A stretch of DNA of 13,641 nucleotides from an uncultured Oscillibacter sp. (GCA_951800675.1 CATOKC010000092.1:1-13641); one strand, 5' to 3'. Shown: positions 5,450 through 12,932, counted from the first letter of the stretch. The notes: generated from the sequence alone by a model not told the origin. Program-made: numbers and translations.

Positions 5450-7729
5450 ATGGCTGTCCGGCACTCTGCCTCCGGCAGTATTGCGGAGGACCTGTTCATC
5501 CAACTGTTCAGCGAGGCGTTCGGCGCGGAAAAGGCCGGGTATCTCTACTCCCAATACCATTTCTACGACATTTACCAGAACAGCCGCTATGCGGACTTTG
5601 CTCTGGAGAGCAATGGCCGCCGGGTGGCCATAGAGATCGATGACGAGGCGTCCCACCACAAGGGCCTTGTTGCGTCCGGCAAGTTCTATGACGACCTGCT
5701 CAAGCAGAACAGCATGGTCTATCTGGGCTGGGATGTGTACCGGTGGGCGGTGCGGCAGATGCAGCTCCAGCCGGAGTTGGTGAAGGACGAGCTCCGGGTC
5801 TTTCTGGGGAACCGGCCCCGGCTGCGGGAGATCGAGGACTATCTGCCGCCCCAGCGGGGCAGAGCACTGGACGGCGGCTCCCTGGAGCTGAAAAAGCACC
5901 AGCGGGAGGCGTTGGAGGCTTTGCGGGCCATGCGGGAGCGCCGGGAAACCATCGCCCTGCTCTGCCACGCCACGGGCACAGGCAAAACAGTAACAGCGGT
6001 CCTGGACGCAAAGCGCTGCGGAGGCAGGACCCTCTTTTTGGCCCACACCCAGGAGCTGGTAGACCAGGCGGCGGAGACCTTCCGGGCGCTGTGGCCGGAG
6101 GCGGCGGCGGGGCGCTTCATGGAGGGCGTGAAGGAGCCGGAGGCCCATGTGGTCTGCGGCAGTGTGCAGAGCGTGGCGCTGCATCTGGAGGCTTTCAAGG
6201 ATGACGCGTTTGATTACCTTATCATAGACGAGGCCCATCACGCGGCGGCGGATACCTATCAGAAGGTATTGGCTTTCTTCAGGCCCCGGTTTACGCTGGG
6301 GCTGACCGCTACGCCGGAGCGCTCGGACGGCAGGAGCATCTTGGAAATCTTCAGAAATACCGCCCACAAGCTGGACATCCAGACCGCCGTAGAGCTGGGG
6401 GAGCTGACGCCGGTGCGGTGCATCCGCATCCGGACGAACATCGACTTGACCAAGGTGCGGTTCAACAGCGTCCGCTACAACATCCGGGACCTGGAGACAA
6501 AAATCTATGTGCCCGAGCGCAACCGCCTGATCGTGGACACATGGCTCCGGTATGCCCGGGGACGGCGGACTGTGGTGTTCTGCGCCTCTGTCTGGCACGC
6601 GAAGGAGATTGCGGCCCTTTTTCAGGAGGCCGGAGTGCCCGCTGCCGCGGCGGCGGGGGATATGAAGCGTGCTGAGCGTGAAAGGTTTCAGGAGAAATTT
6701 GTTTCCAGGGAGCTCCAGGTCCTCTGCGCCTGCGATTTGTTGAATGAGGGCTGGGACTGTCCGGAGATCGAGGTGTTGTTCATGGTCCGGCCCACCATGT
6801 CCCGGGTGCTCTACACCCAGCAGCTCGGCCGGGGGATGCGGCTGTACGAGGGCAAGGAGAGCCTGATGGTCTTCGACTTTGTGGACAACGCAAGCCAGTA
6901 CAATGTGCCCATGTCCCTCCACCGGCTGTTCAAGCTGAGGAATTACCGCCCCGGGGAGCTGGTCCTGTCCCCCCAGGACCGGCGCGCCGCCGAGGCGGAG
7001 CTGTATGCCCGCTGGGAGAAGCCAGCAGCCCTCCTGGACTGGCCGGTGGACGCCACGGACTATGAGCTGGTGGATGTCTTCAACTGGCAGGACGAGGCGG
7101 AAGGGATGGTCTCCCAGATGGAGTTTGTCCGCCGGGTCAATGTGCAGGCAGAGACCATCGAGCGGTACGTCCGGGAGGGAAAGCTGGTCCCCGACCTGAC
7201 TGTGCCCATGAGTGAGCACCGGACCTTCAAATACTTTAAGGAGGAATCGCTGGAGCGGTATGCCCGGCAGTACGGCTGGACGCTGATAGACGACTCCAAC
7301 CGCAAGGACCTGTTCCTGGATATGGTCCGGAAAATGGATATGAGCTACTCCTACAAGCCGGTCCTGCTCAAGGCGGTTCTGCGGTACGCCGACGAAAAGG
7401 GGCGCGTCAGGCTGGAGGACATTGCGGACTATTTCCGTACCTACTACGAGGCCCGGCGGACCGCAGGACTGGTGGTGGAGAAAGCAAACAGCATCTTTGC
7501 CAAGGGGAACTACACCAGCAGCGAGGCCCAGCGGAACATCCTGACCAACCCCTTCAAGCGATTCGAGGATATGCAGATGCTCCGGCACACCAGGACCCTG
7601 GGGATCATCCAGGTGGATGAGGCGGTGTGGAAGCGGCTGGGGGAGGATGAAAAGGCGGAGATTCAGCAGATCTGTGAGGAGAAGCTGGAGAGGTATTATC
7701 AGCGGCTGGGGAAGGACATTTTACGATAA
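5450..7729 (+). CDS. DUF559/Vsr-like nuclease fused to SF2 (DEAH) helicase
   Basis: This encodes 759 aa. Residues about 1-120 resemble a DUF559/Vsr-type PD-(D/E)xK nuclease: 'YADFAL' (Asp49) then 'VAIEIDDEASHH' (Glu62, Asp64, His69/70). The SF2 core follows: motif I 'ATGTGKT' (174-180), Ia 'FLAHTQELVDQ', II 'IIDEAHH' (258-264), III 'LTATP' (285-289), IV 'TVVFCASVWHA', V 'LLNEGWDCPEIEVLFMVRPT', VI 'QQLGRGMR' (457-464). The last roughly 200 residues form an extra, unassigned domain that includes 'AVLRYADEKGRVRLEDIADYF'. It should be an ATP-driven DNA translocase linked to a cutter. The start ATG at 5450 has AGGGA just upstream. Context and architecture suggest antiphage or anti-plasmid cargo; that is inference. 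Confidence 0.85.
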   Translation: MAVRHSASGSIAEDLFIQLFSEAFGAEKAGYLYSQYHFYDIYQNSRYADFALESNGRRVAIEIDDEASHHKGLVASGKFYDDLLKQNSMVYLGWDVYRWAVRQMQLQPELVKDELRVFLGNRPRLREIEDYLPPQRGRALDGGSLELKKHQREALEALRAMRERRETIALLCHATGTGKTVTAVLDAKRCGGRTLFLAHTQELVDQAAETFRALWPEAAAGRFMEGVKEPEAHVVCGSVQSVALHLEAFKDDAFDYLIIDEAHHAAADTYQKVLAFFRPRFTLGLTATPERSDGRSILEIFRNTAHKLDIQTAVELGELTPVRCIRIRTNIDLTKVRFNSVRYNIRDLETKIYVPERNRLIVDTWLRYARGRRTVVFCASVWHAKEIAALFQEAGVPAAAAAGDMKRAERERFQEKFVSRELQVLCACDLLNEGWDCPEIEVLFMVRPTMSRVLYTQQLGRGMRLYEGKESLMVFDFVDNASQYNVPMSLHRLFKLRNYRPGELVLSPQDRRAAEAELYARWEKPAALLDWPVDATDYELVDVFNWQDEAEGMVSQMEFVRRVNVQAETIERYVREGKLVPDLTVPMSEHRTFKYFKEESLERYARQYGWTLIDDSNRKDLFLDMVRKMDMSYSYKPVLLKAVLRYADEKGRVRLEDIADYFRTYYEARRTAGLVVEKANSIFAKGNYTSSEAQRNILTNPFKRFEDMQMLRHTRTLGIIQVDEAVWKRLGEDEKAEIQQICEEKLERYYQRLGKDILR

Positions 7730-7873
7730 CGGGCAGTGCGGAATGATGCCTGCTTCTGACAAAGGATAGGGCACAGCGATTATTTCCGACAAAATTTAGC
7801 TTGGGCATTGCAAAACAGGATATTTTATCCAAACAAATGGTAAATCTCAGCCAACATATGCATTTTAAAGCTC

Positions 7874-8851
7874 TCAGGACTCCCTCAACCACCCTTCAAA
7901 CTCCCCCAAGGAGATTTTCCCGCTGTCGCACTCCGCCTTTTTCTCCCGCGCCTTCTCGCTCCAGGCATAGAACTCCTCCGCAGTGACCCTGCCCGCCTTG
8001 ATCCAGGCAAAGCGCCGCTTGTACTCTCTGCGGTAAGCCTTGAAGATATCATCATCTGCCCGATTCTTCGTCCACTGGACGATCGAACCAACATCTTTGC
8101 ACGTCCGTCCTTTGGCGTCAATGGGCCTCTCGCAATACTCGGCAGTGCTCCGCCGGGCGATGGCAAAATAGCGGCCGCAGTTCTTACAGACCCGCATCCG
8201 CTGTTCCCGCTTGATAGCTTCTCTCAGGGAGTACTCGATCAAGTCATAAACATCTCTGGGATACAATACCTCTCCGAAGGTATCATGGCCTGTAGCCTCA
8301 AAGTGCAGAGGAAGAGAAGCGGCAAATTCAAAGGTGCGCCTGGCGTAATCCTCATTGCGGAGAAATCGCGTCATCCGCTTCTGGACAGGATCAGTACCGG
8401 TATCAATATCCAGAACCCGCTCAAAAATACCTTTGATCTGCCGCTGCATCTCATGAACTGTTGATGGGATATGCGTGAGCTTCTTGATAGGGAGCAGGTC
8501 AAACAAGTCACCCGCCTTAGGCGTACCGACCAAGCTCAGCCGATATTTCCAATCCAAGCGTGTCTGTTGAAAAAAGATGTGGACCTGGGCAAGTTCATCC
8601 AGCAAGCCGCTCAGCCGGGCCTGATAGCTGTAATCATCCTCCCGATAAATTTCCCGGATTACCCGCTCCATATCTTTGAACAAGGGTTCATACTTCCAGA
8701 TATCAAGGTACAGCAACTCTAAAAGACTTTCCAGAAATGGGGAGTCTTTTTCTTTGACCTCATTTGTTTGCTCGAAAGGTGCGTATCGCTCCCCATATAC
8801 AAAATACTCTCTCCCGCCAAGGATGTAGGTCTTGAAAATATAGTCTGGCAT
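7874..8851 (-). CDS. DUF6076-like protein with C-terminal zinc finger
   Basis: This encodes a 325-aa soluble protein, convergent with the helicase gene. The N-terminal about 210 residues are helical with no recognised motif. Then comes 'RVCKNCGRYFA' (Cys222, Cys225), 'AEYCERP' (Cys240) and 'GRTCKD' (Cys251), a likely four-cysteine zinc site, followed by a charged helical tail. The layout matches the DUF6076 group as remembered; no biochemical function is known to me. The start ATG at 8851-8849 has AGGAGGAG about eight bases upstream. It is a single gene, divergent from the mobilization module. A DNA- or RNA-binding role is suggested only by the zinc finger. Confidence 0.65.
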   Translation of the reverse strand: MPDYIFKTYILGGREYFVYGERYAPFEQTNEVKEKDSPFLESLLELLYLDIWKYEPLFKDMERVIREIYREDDYSYQARLSGLLDELAQVHIFFQQTRLDWKYRLSLVGTPKAGDLFDLLPIKKLTHIPSTVHEMQRQIKGIFERVLDIDTGTDPVQKRMTRFLRNEDYARRTFEFAASLPLHFEATGHDTFGEVLYPRDVYDLIEYSLREAIKREQRMRVCKNCGRYFAIARRSTAEYCERPIDAKGRTCKDVGSIVQWTKNRADDDIFKAYRREYKRRFAWIKAGRVTAEEFYAWSEKAREKKAECDSGKISLGEFEGWLRES

Positions 8852-8902
8852 AGTTTACTCCTCCTGTAATAGACCAACCTTTATTTTTTAATAAATTTAG
8901 AC

Positions 8903-8931
8903 TTGACAATGGTGCACAATCATGTTACACT
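8903..8931 (+). promoter_or_regulatory. Promoter of the mobilization module (TTGACA-N17-TACACT)
   Basis: TTGACA at 8903-8908 and TACACT at 8926-8931 have an exact 17-base spacer. The leader to the ATPase start would be about 88 bases. It carries TAGACT/AGTCTA motifs (8943-8948 and 8972-8977), and another TAGACT (8898-8903) abuts the -35 box. Confidence 0.75.
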
Positions 8932-9025
8932 CAGTTTACGATTAGACTGTTTGTTAAAGCAGTTTGATGCTAGTCTATCAGAAACAGACAACAAAGTCAA
9001 TCGAATATTTTTCCGGAGGTGAAAG

Positions 9026-10039
9026 ATGCAAAAACTGAATACCATCGACGCGGACACCCTGCTATCCACACCACTGCCCGCCACAAGGTTCATTGTGAAC
9101 AGCCTTCTGCCGGAGGCGCTGCATCTTCTGGCGGGCGCACCCAAGACCGGCAAATCCTGGCTGGCGCTCTGGATCTGCCTTTGCGTATCGAAGGGAGAAC
9201 CCATGTGGGAGCTGCCAACAGCGCAGGGAACGGTCCTGTACCTCTGCCTGGAGGACAGCTATGCCCGCATTCAAAATCGCCTGTTCCAGATCACGGACGA
9301 CGCGCCGGGCGCCCTGCATTTTGCCAATCTGTCCGGCAGGATCGGCGGCGGACTGGAGGAGCAGATCGAACACTTCATCGAAGAACACCCGGACACCATC
9401 CTCGTTGTCATCGACACATTGCAGAAGATCCGCGATATCCTTCCGGAGGCCAACTCCTATGCAGGCGACTACCGGGAGCTCTCCCTGTTGAAGGAACTGG
9501 CAGACCGGCACCACATCGCGGTCCTTCTGATCCACCACCTGCGGAAGATGAACGACAACGATCCGATGAATATGATCTCCGGGACGACCGCCCTGAGCGG
9601 CGTGACAGATTCCAACTTCGTCCTGAAGCGGAAGGACCGGGGCAGTCCCAGCGCGGAACTGCACTGCACGGGCCGGGACATCGAGTCCCGCACACTGGAA
9701 CTGTGCTTTCGGCAGGAGACGCACACCTGGGAGCTGACCGGACCGCTGGAGGGAGAAAATATTTCCACAGATCCGGAGCTTATTTTTCTCTCTGGCTTTC
9801 TCCATGAACTGCAATCTTTTAACGGGACCGCTACGGAGTTGAGTACATTGCTGAAACAGAGAACGGGGGATATGATTTCCCCCAGCGTGCTGTCCAGGAG
9901 GCTTGCCAGGTATGCGGGAGACCTGGAGAAATCCGGCATCCATGTCTCCAGCAGCCGCACCAGAGAATCCAGACAACTGCATATCGCCTGCTCCTCCTGT
10001 GACACCAGTGACGGGAATGACGGGAAAAACTGGGGCTGA
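9026..10039 (+). CDS. RepA/RecA-like AAA ATPase (replication/mobilization helicase)
   Basis: This encodes a 337-aa P-loop ATPase of the hexameric RepA/DnaB-like class seen in plasmids and mobilizable elements. Walker A is 'GAPKTGKS' (37-44). The catalytic-acid strand includes 'LYLCLED' (71-77), and Walker B is 'ILVVID' ending at Asp130. The RecA-core 'VLLIHHLRK' strand and the 'SGTTALSGVTDSNFVLKR' segment follow. A winged-helix-like tail is possible after residue 250. The start ATG at 9026 has GGAGGTG seven bases upstream. The C-terminus is low in complexity because the coding sequence runs into an iteron array. It probably unwinds element DNA at an adjacent origin. Confidence 0.8.
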   Translation: MQKLNTIDADTLLSTPLPATRFIVNSLLPEALHLLAGAPKTGKSWLALWICLCVSKGEPMWELPTAQGTVLYLCLEDSYARIQNRLFQITDDAPGALHFANLSGRIGGGLEEQIEHFIEEHPDTILVVIDTLQKIRDILPEANSYAGDYRELSLLKELADRHHIAVLLIHHLRKMNDNDPMNMISGTTALSGVTDSNFVLKRKDRGSPSAELHCTGRDIESRTLELCFRQETHTWELTGPLEGENISTDPELIFLSGFLHELQSFNGTATELSTLLKQRTGDMISPSVLSRRLARYAGDLEKSGIHVSSSRTRESRQLHIACSSCDTSDGNDGKNWG

Positions 10040-10070
10040 AATTCCTGTCACAGCCGTCACAACTGTCACA
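9998..10070. repeat. Symmetric array of six GTGAC iterons at 9-bp spacing (possible origin)
   Basis: On the plus strand GTGAC occurs at 9999-10003 and 10008-10012, with ATGAC at 10017-10021. The reverse form GTCAC occurs at 10047-10051, 10056-10060 and 10065-10069. Within each half the period is exactly 9 bases, and the halves face each other across a 25-base centre. The array spans the stop codon of the ATPase gene. Iterons beside a RepA-like gene are typical of replication origins; here they could also be relaxosome sites. Confidence 0.6.
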
Positions 10071-10344
10071 AAGCCTCCTGTCCGGCCCCGTGAGGCCGTT
10101 TGTGCGGGTTCAACCGCCGGTCCAGGGGACAAGCCCCACACCTGGAAAAACCGGCACATTCGGCGCTTGTGGGCCTGCACGAAAACACACCATGCCACCG
10201 GAAACCGGACAGGGTACCGTAGACGGGAGAAGACCCACCTTCGGGTGGGGCCAGCATCGCGTTTGTCTGGACATGGGGCGAAGCCCCAGCCCTGCCAACC
10301 GCATTTTGCGGGCAGAAGCCCGCACCCACTTTTAAAGGAGAGAG
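10071..10344 (+). other. Hairpin-rich non-coding region, probable oriT
   Basis: No coding sequence is convincing between the ATPase stop and the MobC-like gene. The stretch holds three clean hairpins: CCCACC-TTCG-GGTGGG at 10234-10249, TGGGGC-GAA-GCCCCA at 10274-10288, and TGCGGGC-AGAA-GCCCGCA at 10307-10324. Shorter ones lie near 10120 (AGGGGACAAGCCCC) and 10200 (CCGGAAACCGG). The position immediately ahead of mobC and the relaxase gene is where an origin of transfer is expected. The nick site is not identified. Confidence 0.5.
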
Positions 10345-10662
10345 ATGAAAAAAGACACCACATTCAGCATCCGGATCGCCTCTGAAGACCTGGCAGTCAT
10401 CCGGCAAAAAGCAAAGCAGGCCCGTCTGTCCCAGAGCGAGTATGTCACCCGCTGCTGTCTGGGCCGGCAGATCGTAGTGATAGACGGCTTGAAAGAGGTC
10501 CTGCAACAGCAGAGGGCTATCGGCAACATCCTGAACCGCCTGACCATCCTGGCCAACATGGGGCGCATCAGCGCCGTGGACCTGGAGCGCACCGCGCAGG
10601 AGCTGGCAGACATCAGCGCCGCTCTCCGAAGCATCCAGGAGCAGGGGAGGCGGGGCAGATAG
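10345..10662 (+). CDS. mobC: MobC-like relaxosome accessory protein
   Basis: This encodes a 105-aa protein. Residues 4-38 fit a ribbon-helix-helix DNA-binding fold ('TTFSIRIASEDLAVIRQKAKQARLS'). Residues 57-74 carry the MobC signature ('RAIGNILNRLTILANMG', compare IGNNLNQ...N.G). It is expected to bind oriT, open the DNA around the nick site and recruit the relaxase. AAAGGAG lies about five bases before the ATG. Its stop codon (TAG, 10660-10662) overlaps the natural start position of the relaxase frame, so the two genes are coupled. Confidence 0.85.
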   Translation: MKKDTTFSIRIASEDLAVIRQKAKQARLSQSEYVTRCCLGRQIVVIDGLKEVLQQQRAIGNILNRLTILANMGRISAVDLERTAQELADISAALRSIQEQGRRGR

Positions 10663-10709
10663 CCATCATCAGTTTCACCAACTACCCCCGGGGGCAGAGC
10701 CGCGGCGGC

Positions 10710-11945
10710 ATGGGCGCGGTCATGCGGTACGTCAAGCAGGAGCAGAAGACCCGGTGGGAGGACCAGCAGTTGGTCAGCGGCTATAACTGCCGTCCGGAGA
10801 GCGTCTATGACGATTTCCTCCGCACCAAGCTCCTGTACCACAAAGAGGACGGCAGGATGTTTTACCACATGGTCCAGTCTTTCCCAGAGGGAGAGGCGGT
10901 CGATCCTCCCGCCGCCCACGCCGCCGCACTAAAACTTGCAGAATATTTCCAAGGCCGGGAGGTCCTGGTCTGCACCCACACGGACCGGGCACATATCCAC
11001 TCCCACTTTATCATTAACAGTGTCAGCCTGGACGACGGCAGGAAGCTCCACATCAGCGAACCGGAGCTGGCCGAACTCCGAGTGCGCAACGACACGATCT
11101 GCCAGGAGTTCGGCCTGCCGGTATTCCAGCCGAAGGAGAAGAAAAAGGTGGCGTCCCTCTCCAACGCCGAGTACCACATCGCCGCCAAAGGCGAGAGCTG
11201 GAAATTCCGCCTGATGAATCTCATCGACGAGTGTATGCGGTACGCCCGAGACCGGAACGAGTTCATTCTGCTCATGCAGAGCGAGGGGTACAGCGTCCGG
11301 TGGCAGGAGGCCCGGAAGAACATCACCTACGCCACCCCCGATGGGAAAAAGTGCCGGGATGACCGCCTGCACGACGAAAAATATTTGAAGGAGAACATGG
11401 AACATGAATTCAGGATCAGAGCAGAGCTTATCGCTGGAGGACCTGCGCCAGCGGAACCTGCCGCCGTCCGCACCTCCGCCGGAGCAGCACCCGACCGCAG
11501 ACGAATGGTACGATCTGCTGGAGGTGCTCAGCGCGCTGTACAGCCTGACAGCGGCGCAGTACGACCTCCTCAAGGTCCAGAGGACGCACCCCCTCCAGGC
11601 GCAGATGACCGCGTTGGCAAAGGAGGTCTCCGACACAGGGGAATTGATTCAGAAGAGCCTCCAACAGGCTGGGAAAAAGAGAGAGCGGCGCTTCTCACTC
11701 CCGCGTATCCATCTGCCGCGCCCCAGCTGGACTTGGCTGGCGATCCCGGCGGTTCTGGTGGGCTTGGCCGCGCTGTGGTACGGCTCGGCCACCATCTTGA
11801 GGGCCTTGGGGATGTAGCCCCGGTCTCCATCGCTCCGGCCCATACGGACCGTAAGGCCCGCCAAAAGGAGCGGGAGAAGAAGATCGCTCAGGGCCACGCC
11901 GGGGATGACCACGAGGAATACCAGGGGCCCAACCTCAGGATGTGA
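10710..11945 (+). CDS. MOB relaxase (mobilization nuclease), start codon altered
   Basis: This encodes a relaxase/mobilization nuclease that nicks oriT and leads the strand in transfer. Numbered from the ATG at 10710 (411 aa), the probable catalytic tyrosine is in 'AVMRYV' (Tyr7). The metal-binding histidine motif is 'HTDRAHIHSHFIIN' (His90, 95, 97, 99). The frame is open further upstream and reads 'AIISFTNYPRGQSRGGMG', which matches the usual N-terminus of this family. However, the codon at that start position (10659-10661) is ATA, although a GGAGG precedes it. Initiation may therefore occur at ATA or, less completely, at 10710. The C-terminal tail ('TGWEKERAALL', 'VVRLGHHLE', 'RKARQKEREKKIAQGH') looks genuine but overlaps another gene. 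Confidence 0.85.
   Translation: MGAVMRYVKQEQKTRWEDQQLVSGYNCRPESVYDDFLRTKLLYHKEDGRMFYHMVQSFPEGEAVDPPAAHAAALKLAEYFQGREVLVCTHTDRAHIHSHFIINSVSLDDGRKLHISEPELAELRVRNDTICQEFGLPVFQPKEKKKVASLSNAEYHIAAKGESWKFRLMNLIDECMRYARDRNEFILLMQSEGYSVRWQEARKNITYATPDGKKCRDDRLHDEKYLKENMEHEFRIRAELIAGGPAPAEPAAVRTSAGAAPDRRRMVRSAGGAQRAVQPDSGAVRPPQGPEDAPPPGADDRVGKGGLRHRGIDSEEPPTGWEKERAALLTPAYPSAAPQLDLAGDPGGSGGLGRAVVRLGHHLEGLGDVAPVSIAPAHTDRKARQKEREKKIAQGHAGDDHEEYQGPNLRM
11404..11817 (+). CDS. Small membrane protein nested in the relaxase gene, alternate frame
   Basis: This encodes a 137-aa protein lying wholly inside the relaxase coding region in another frame. AAGGAG lies 10 bases ahead of its ATG. Residues 1-30 are proline-rich, 32-90 are helical and coiled-coil-like ('EWYDLLEVLSALYSLTAAQYDLLKVQ'), and 91-105 are basic. 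Residues about 112-130 form a membrane segment ('WTWLAIPAVLVGLAALWYG'), so it should be a tail-anchored protein facing the cytoplasm. Its codons show the GC-rich third positions of the neighbouring genes much better than the relaxase frame does here. Function is unknown; a link between the relaxosome and the membrane or a coupling complex is a guess. Confidence 0.65.
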   Translation: MNSGSEQSLSLEDLRQRNLPPSAPPPEQHPTADEWYDLLEVLSALYSLTAAQYDLLKVQRTHPLQAQMTALAKEVSDTGELIQKSLQQAGKKRERRFSLPRIHLPRPSWTWLAIPAVLVGLAALWYGSATILRALGM

Positions 11946-11996
11946 ATAAAGCCGGGCTCTTTAGAGGAAACTATTGGCAGAGGAAGTGATCGATGA

Positions 11997-12257
11997 TTGG
12001 AGCTCAACGTCAGAAACGACAGTAAAATTGTAGAAATTTGGCTCACCAGGGAAGAGAAACAGGACGCGCAGATGCAAAGGAAACTCAAGCTGGTGTATCA
12101 GAGTTTCCATGAGACCGGTTATACGGTCGCCACGTTCCTGTCCGGAGAGCAGGCTCTGGAAGAGATTACCAGCGGCCTGATCTGCTATAACCGCAAACGG
12201 ATCGCCCAGCTGGAGGTGGAGCAGGAAAAGGAACAAGGCCCTGCAATGGCCATGTAA
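11997..12257 (+). CDS. Conserved small protein of the mobilization module
   Basis: This encodes an 86-aa protein, mostly helical, with no signal peptide or membrane segment. The frame begins at TTG (11997) because a stop lies directly upstream (TGA, 11994-11996); AGGAAG about 11 bases ahead may serve as ribosome site. The N-terminus 'LNVRNDSKIVEIWLTREEK' and the tail 'ICYNRKRIAQLEVEQEKE' match small proteins I recall next to relaxases of this type in gut Clostridia. No function is known to me. It follows the relaxase by 51 bases and is probably in the same transcript. Confidence 0.65.
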   Translation: MELNVRNDSKIVEIWLTREEKQDAQMQRKLKLVYQSFHETGYTVATFLSGEQALEEITSGLICYNRKRIAQLEVEQEKEQGPAMAM

Positions 12258-12290
12258 CAAGGCGCTTTTGAAGTGGTCCTCATATTTTTC

Positions 12291-12319
12291 TTGCCTTTTT
12301 CGCTGGAAATCGGTATAAT
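12291..12319 (+). promoter_or_regulatory. Promoter of the Uma2-family gene (TTGCCT-N17-TATAAT)
   Basis: TTGCCT at 12291-12296 and a perfect TATAAT at 12314-12319 are separated by 17 bases. Transcription would start about 20 bases before the ATG at 12348. Confidence 0.7.
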
Positions 12320-12347
12320 GAAAGCATTAAGACAAGGGGGTATATCT

Positions 12348-12926
12348 ATGGCACTTCCTGCTGAAAAAAAAGAAACTATTTTCACCTATGCGGACTACTT
12401 GACTTGGGATGAGGACGAGCGTATCGAGCTAATCGACGGTGAGGCGGTCATGATGGCCCCGCCGTCCACGAGCCACCAGATCATCAGCGGCGAGCTGTTC
12501 CGTCAGCTTGCCAATTTCCTGGAGGGCAAAAAATGCCTTGCCATTCCCGCGCCCTTCGCCGTGCGGCTGTTTGAGCGGGAGGGCGATCCCCCCGCCAATG
12601 TCCGGACCGTCGTAGAGCCGGATATCTCCGTCATCTGCGACCGGAACAAGCTGGACGCCCACGGCTGTAAAGGCGCGCCGGATATGGTGATCGAGATCCT
12701 CTCCCCCTCCAACCGGCGGCACGACAGGTTGGTGAAGCTGGACCTGTACCAGCGGGCAGGGGTGCGGGAGTACTGGATCGTCAGCCCGGAGGCGCAGACG
12801 GTGGAAGTGTTCCTGCTGGAGGACGGCCGGTTTATTGTTCAAGGGTTTTACGAGAAAAACGACATTGCCAAGGTCCATGCGTTGGAAGGGTGCTTTGTGG
12901 AATTGTGCAAGGTGTTCGCTGAATGA
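12348..12926 (+). CDS. Uma2-family (DUF820) restriction-endonuclease-fold protein
   Basis: This encodes 192 aa. The ATG at 12348 is chosen over an upstream in-frame ATG because a GGGGG-type ribosome site lies close before it and the upstream stretch contains the promoter. It has the family pattern: 'LIDGEAVMMAPPS' (29-40), 'EPDISVICD' with Asp92, 'PDMVIEILSPSN' with Glu116, Lys130 in 'LVKLDLYQRAGVREYWIV', then the C-terminal strand block. This is a PD-(D/E)xK nuclease fold with the acidic pair and lysine present, so it may be active. The biological role of the family is unclear. It stands alone, with its own promoter and a strong terminator, like an independently acquired cargo gene. Confidence 0.88.
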   Translation: MALPAEKKETIFTYADYLTWDEDERIELIDGEAVMMAPPSTSHQIISGELFRQLANFLEGKKCLAIPAPFAVRLFEREGDPPANVRTVVEPDISVICDRNKLDAHGCKGAPDMVIEILSPSNRRHDRLVKLDLYQRAGVREYWIVSPEAQTVEVFLLEDGRFIVQGFYEKNDIAKVHALEGCFVELCKVFAE

Positions 12927-12932
12927 CAAGAC

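Noticed and set aside
5426..7588. A 720-codon open frame on the minus strand across the helicase gene
   Set aside because: It is the mirror of a GC-rich coding sequence with strong codon bias. The plus-strand frame holds all SF2 helicase motifs, while the antisense product has no recognisable domain or ribosome site.
7817..7829. GGATATTTTATCC palindrome between the convergent helicase and DUF6076-like genes as a bidirectional terminator
   Set aside because: The stem is only 5 bp, AT-rich and without a T-run, too weak to call. Nothing else is evident in 7730-7873.
9062..10363. A 433-codon open frame on the minus strand across the ATPase gene and oriT region
   Set aside because: It is antisense to a clear P-loop ATPase and to non-coding repeats. 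Its product shows no family features.
9903..10385. A plus-strand open frame with VTxVT repeats over the iterons and oriT
   Set aside because: The peptide repeats merely reflect the 9-bp DNA repeats. The rest has no coding character and overlaps hairpins.
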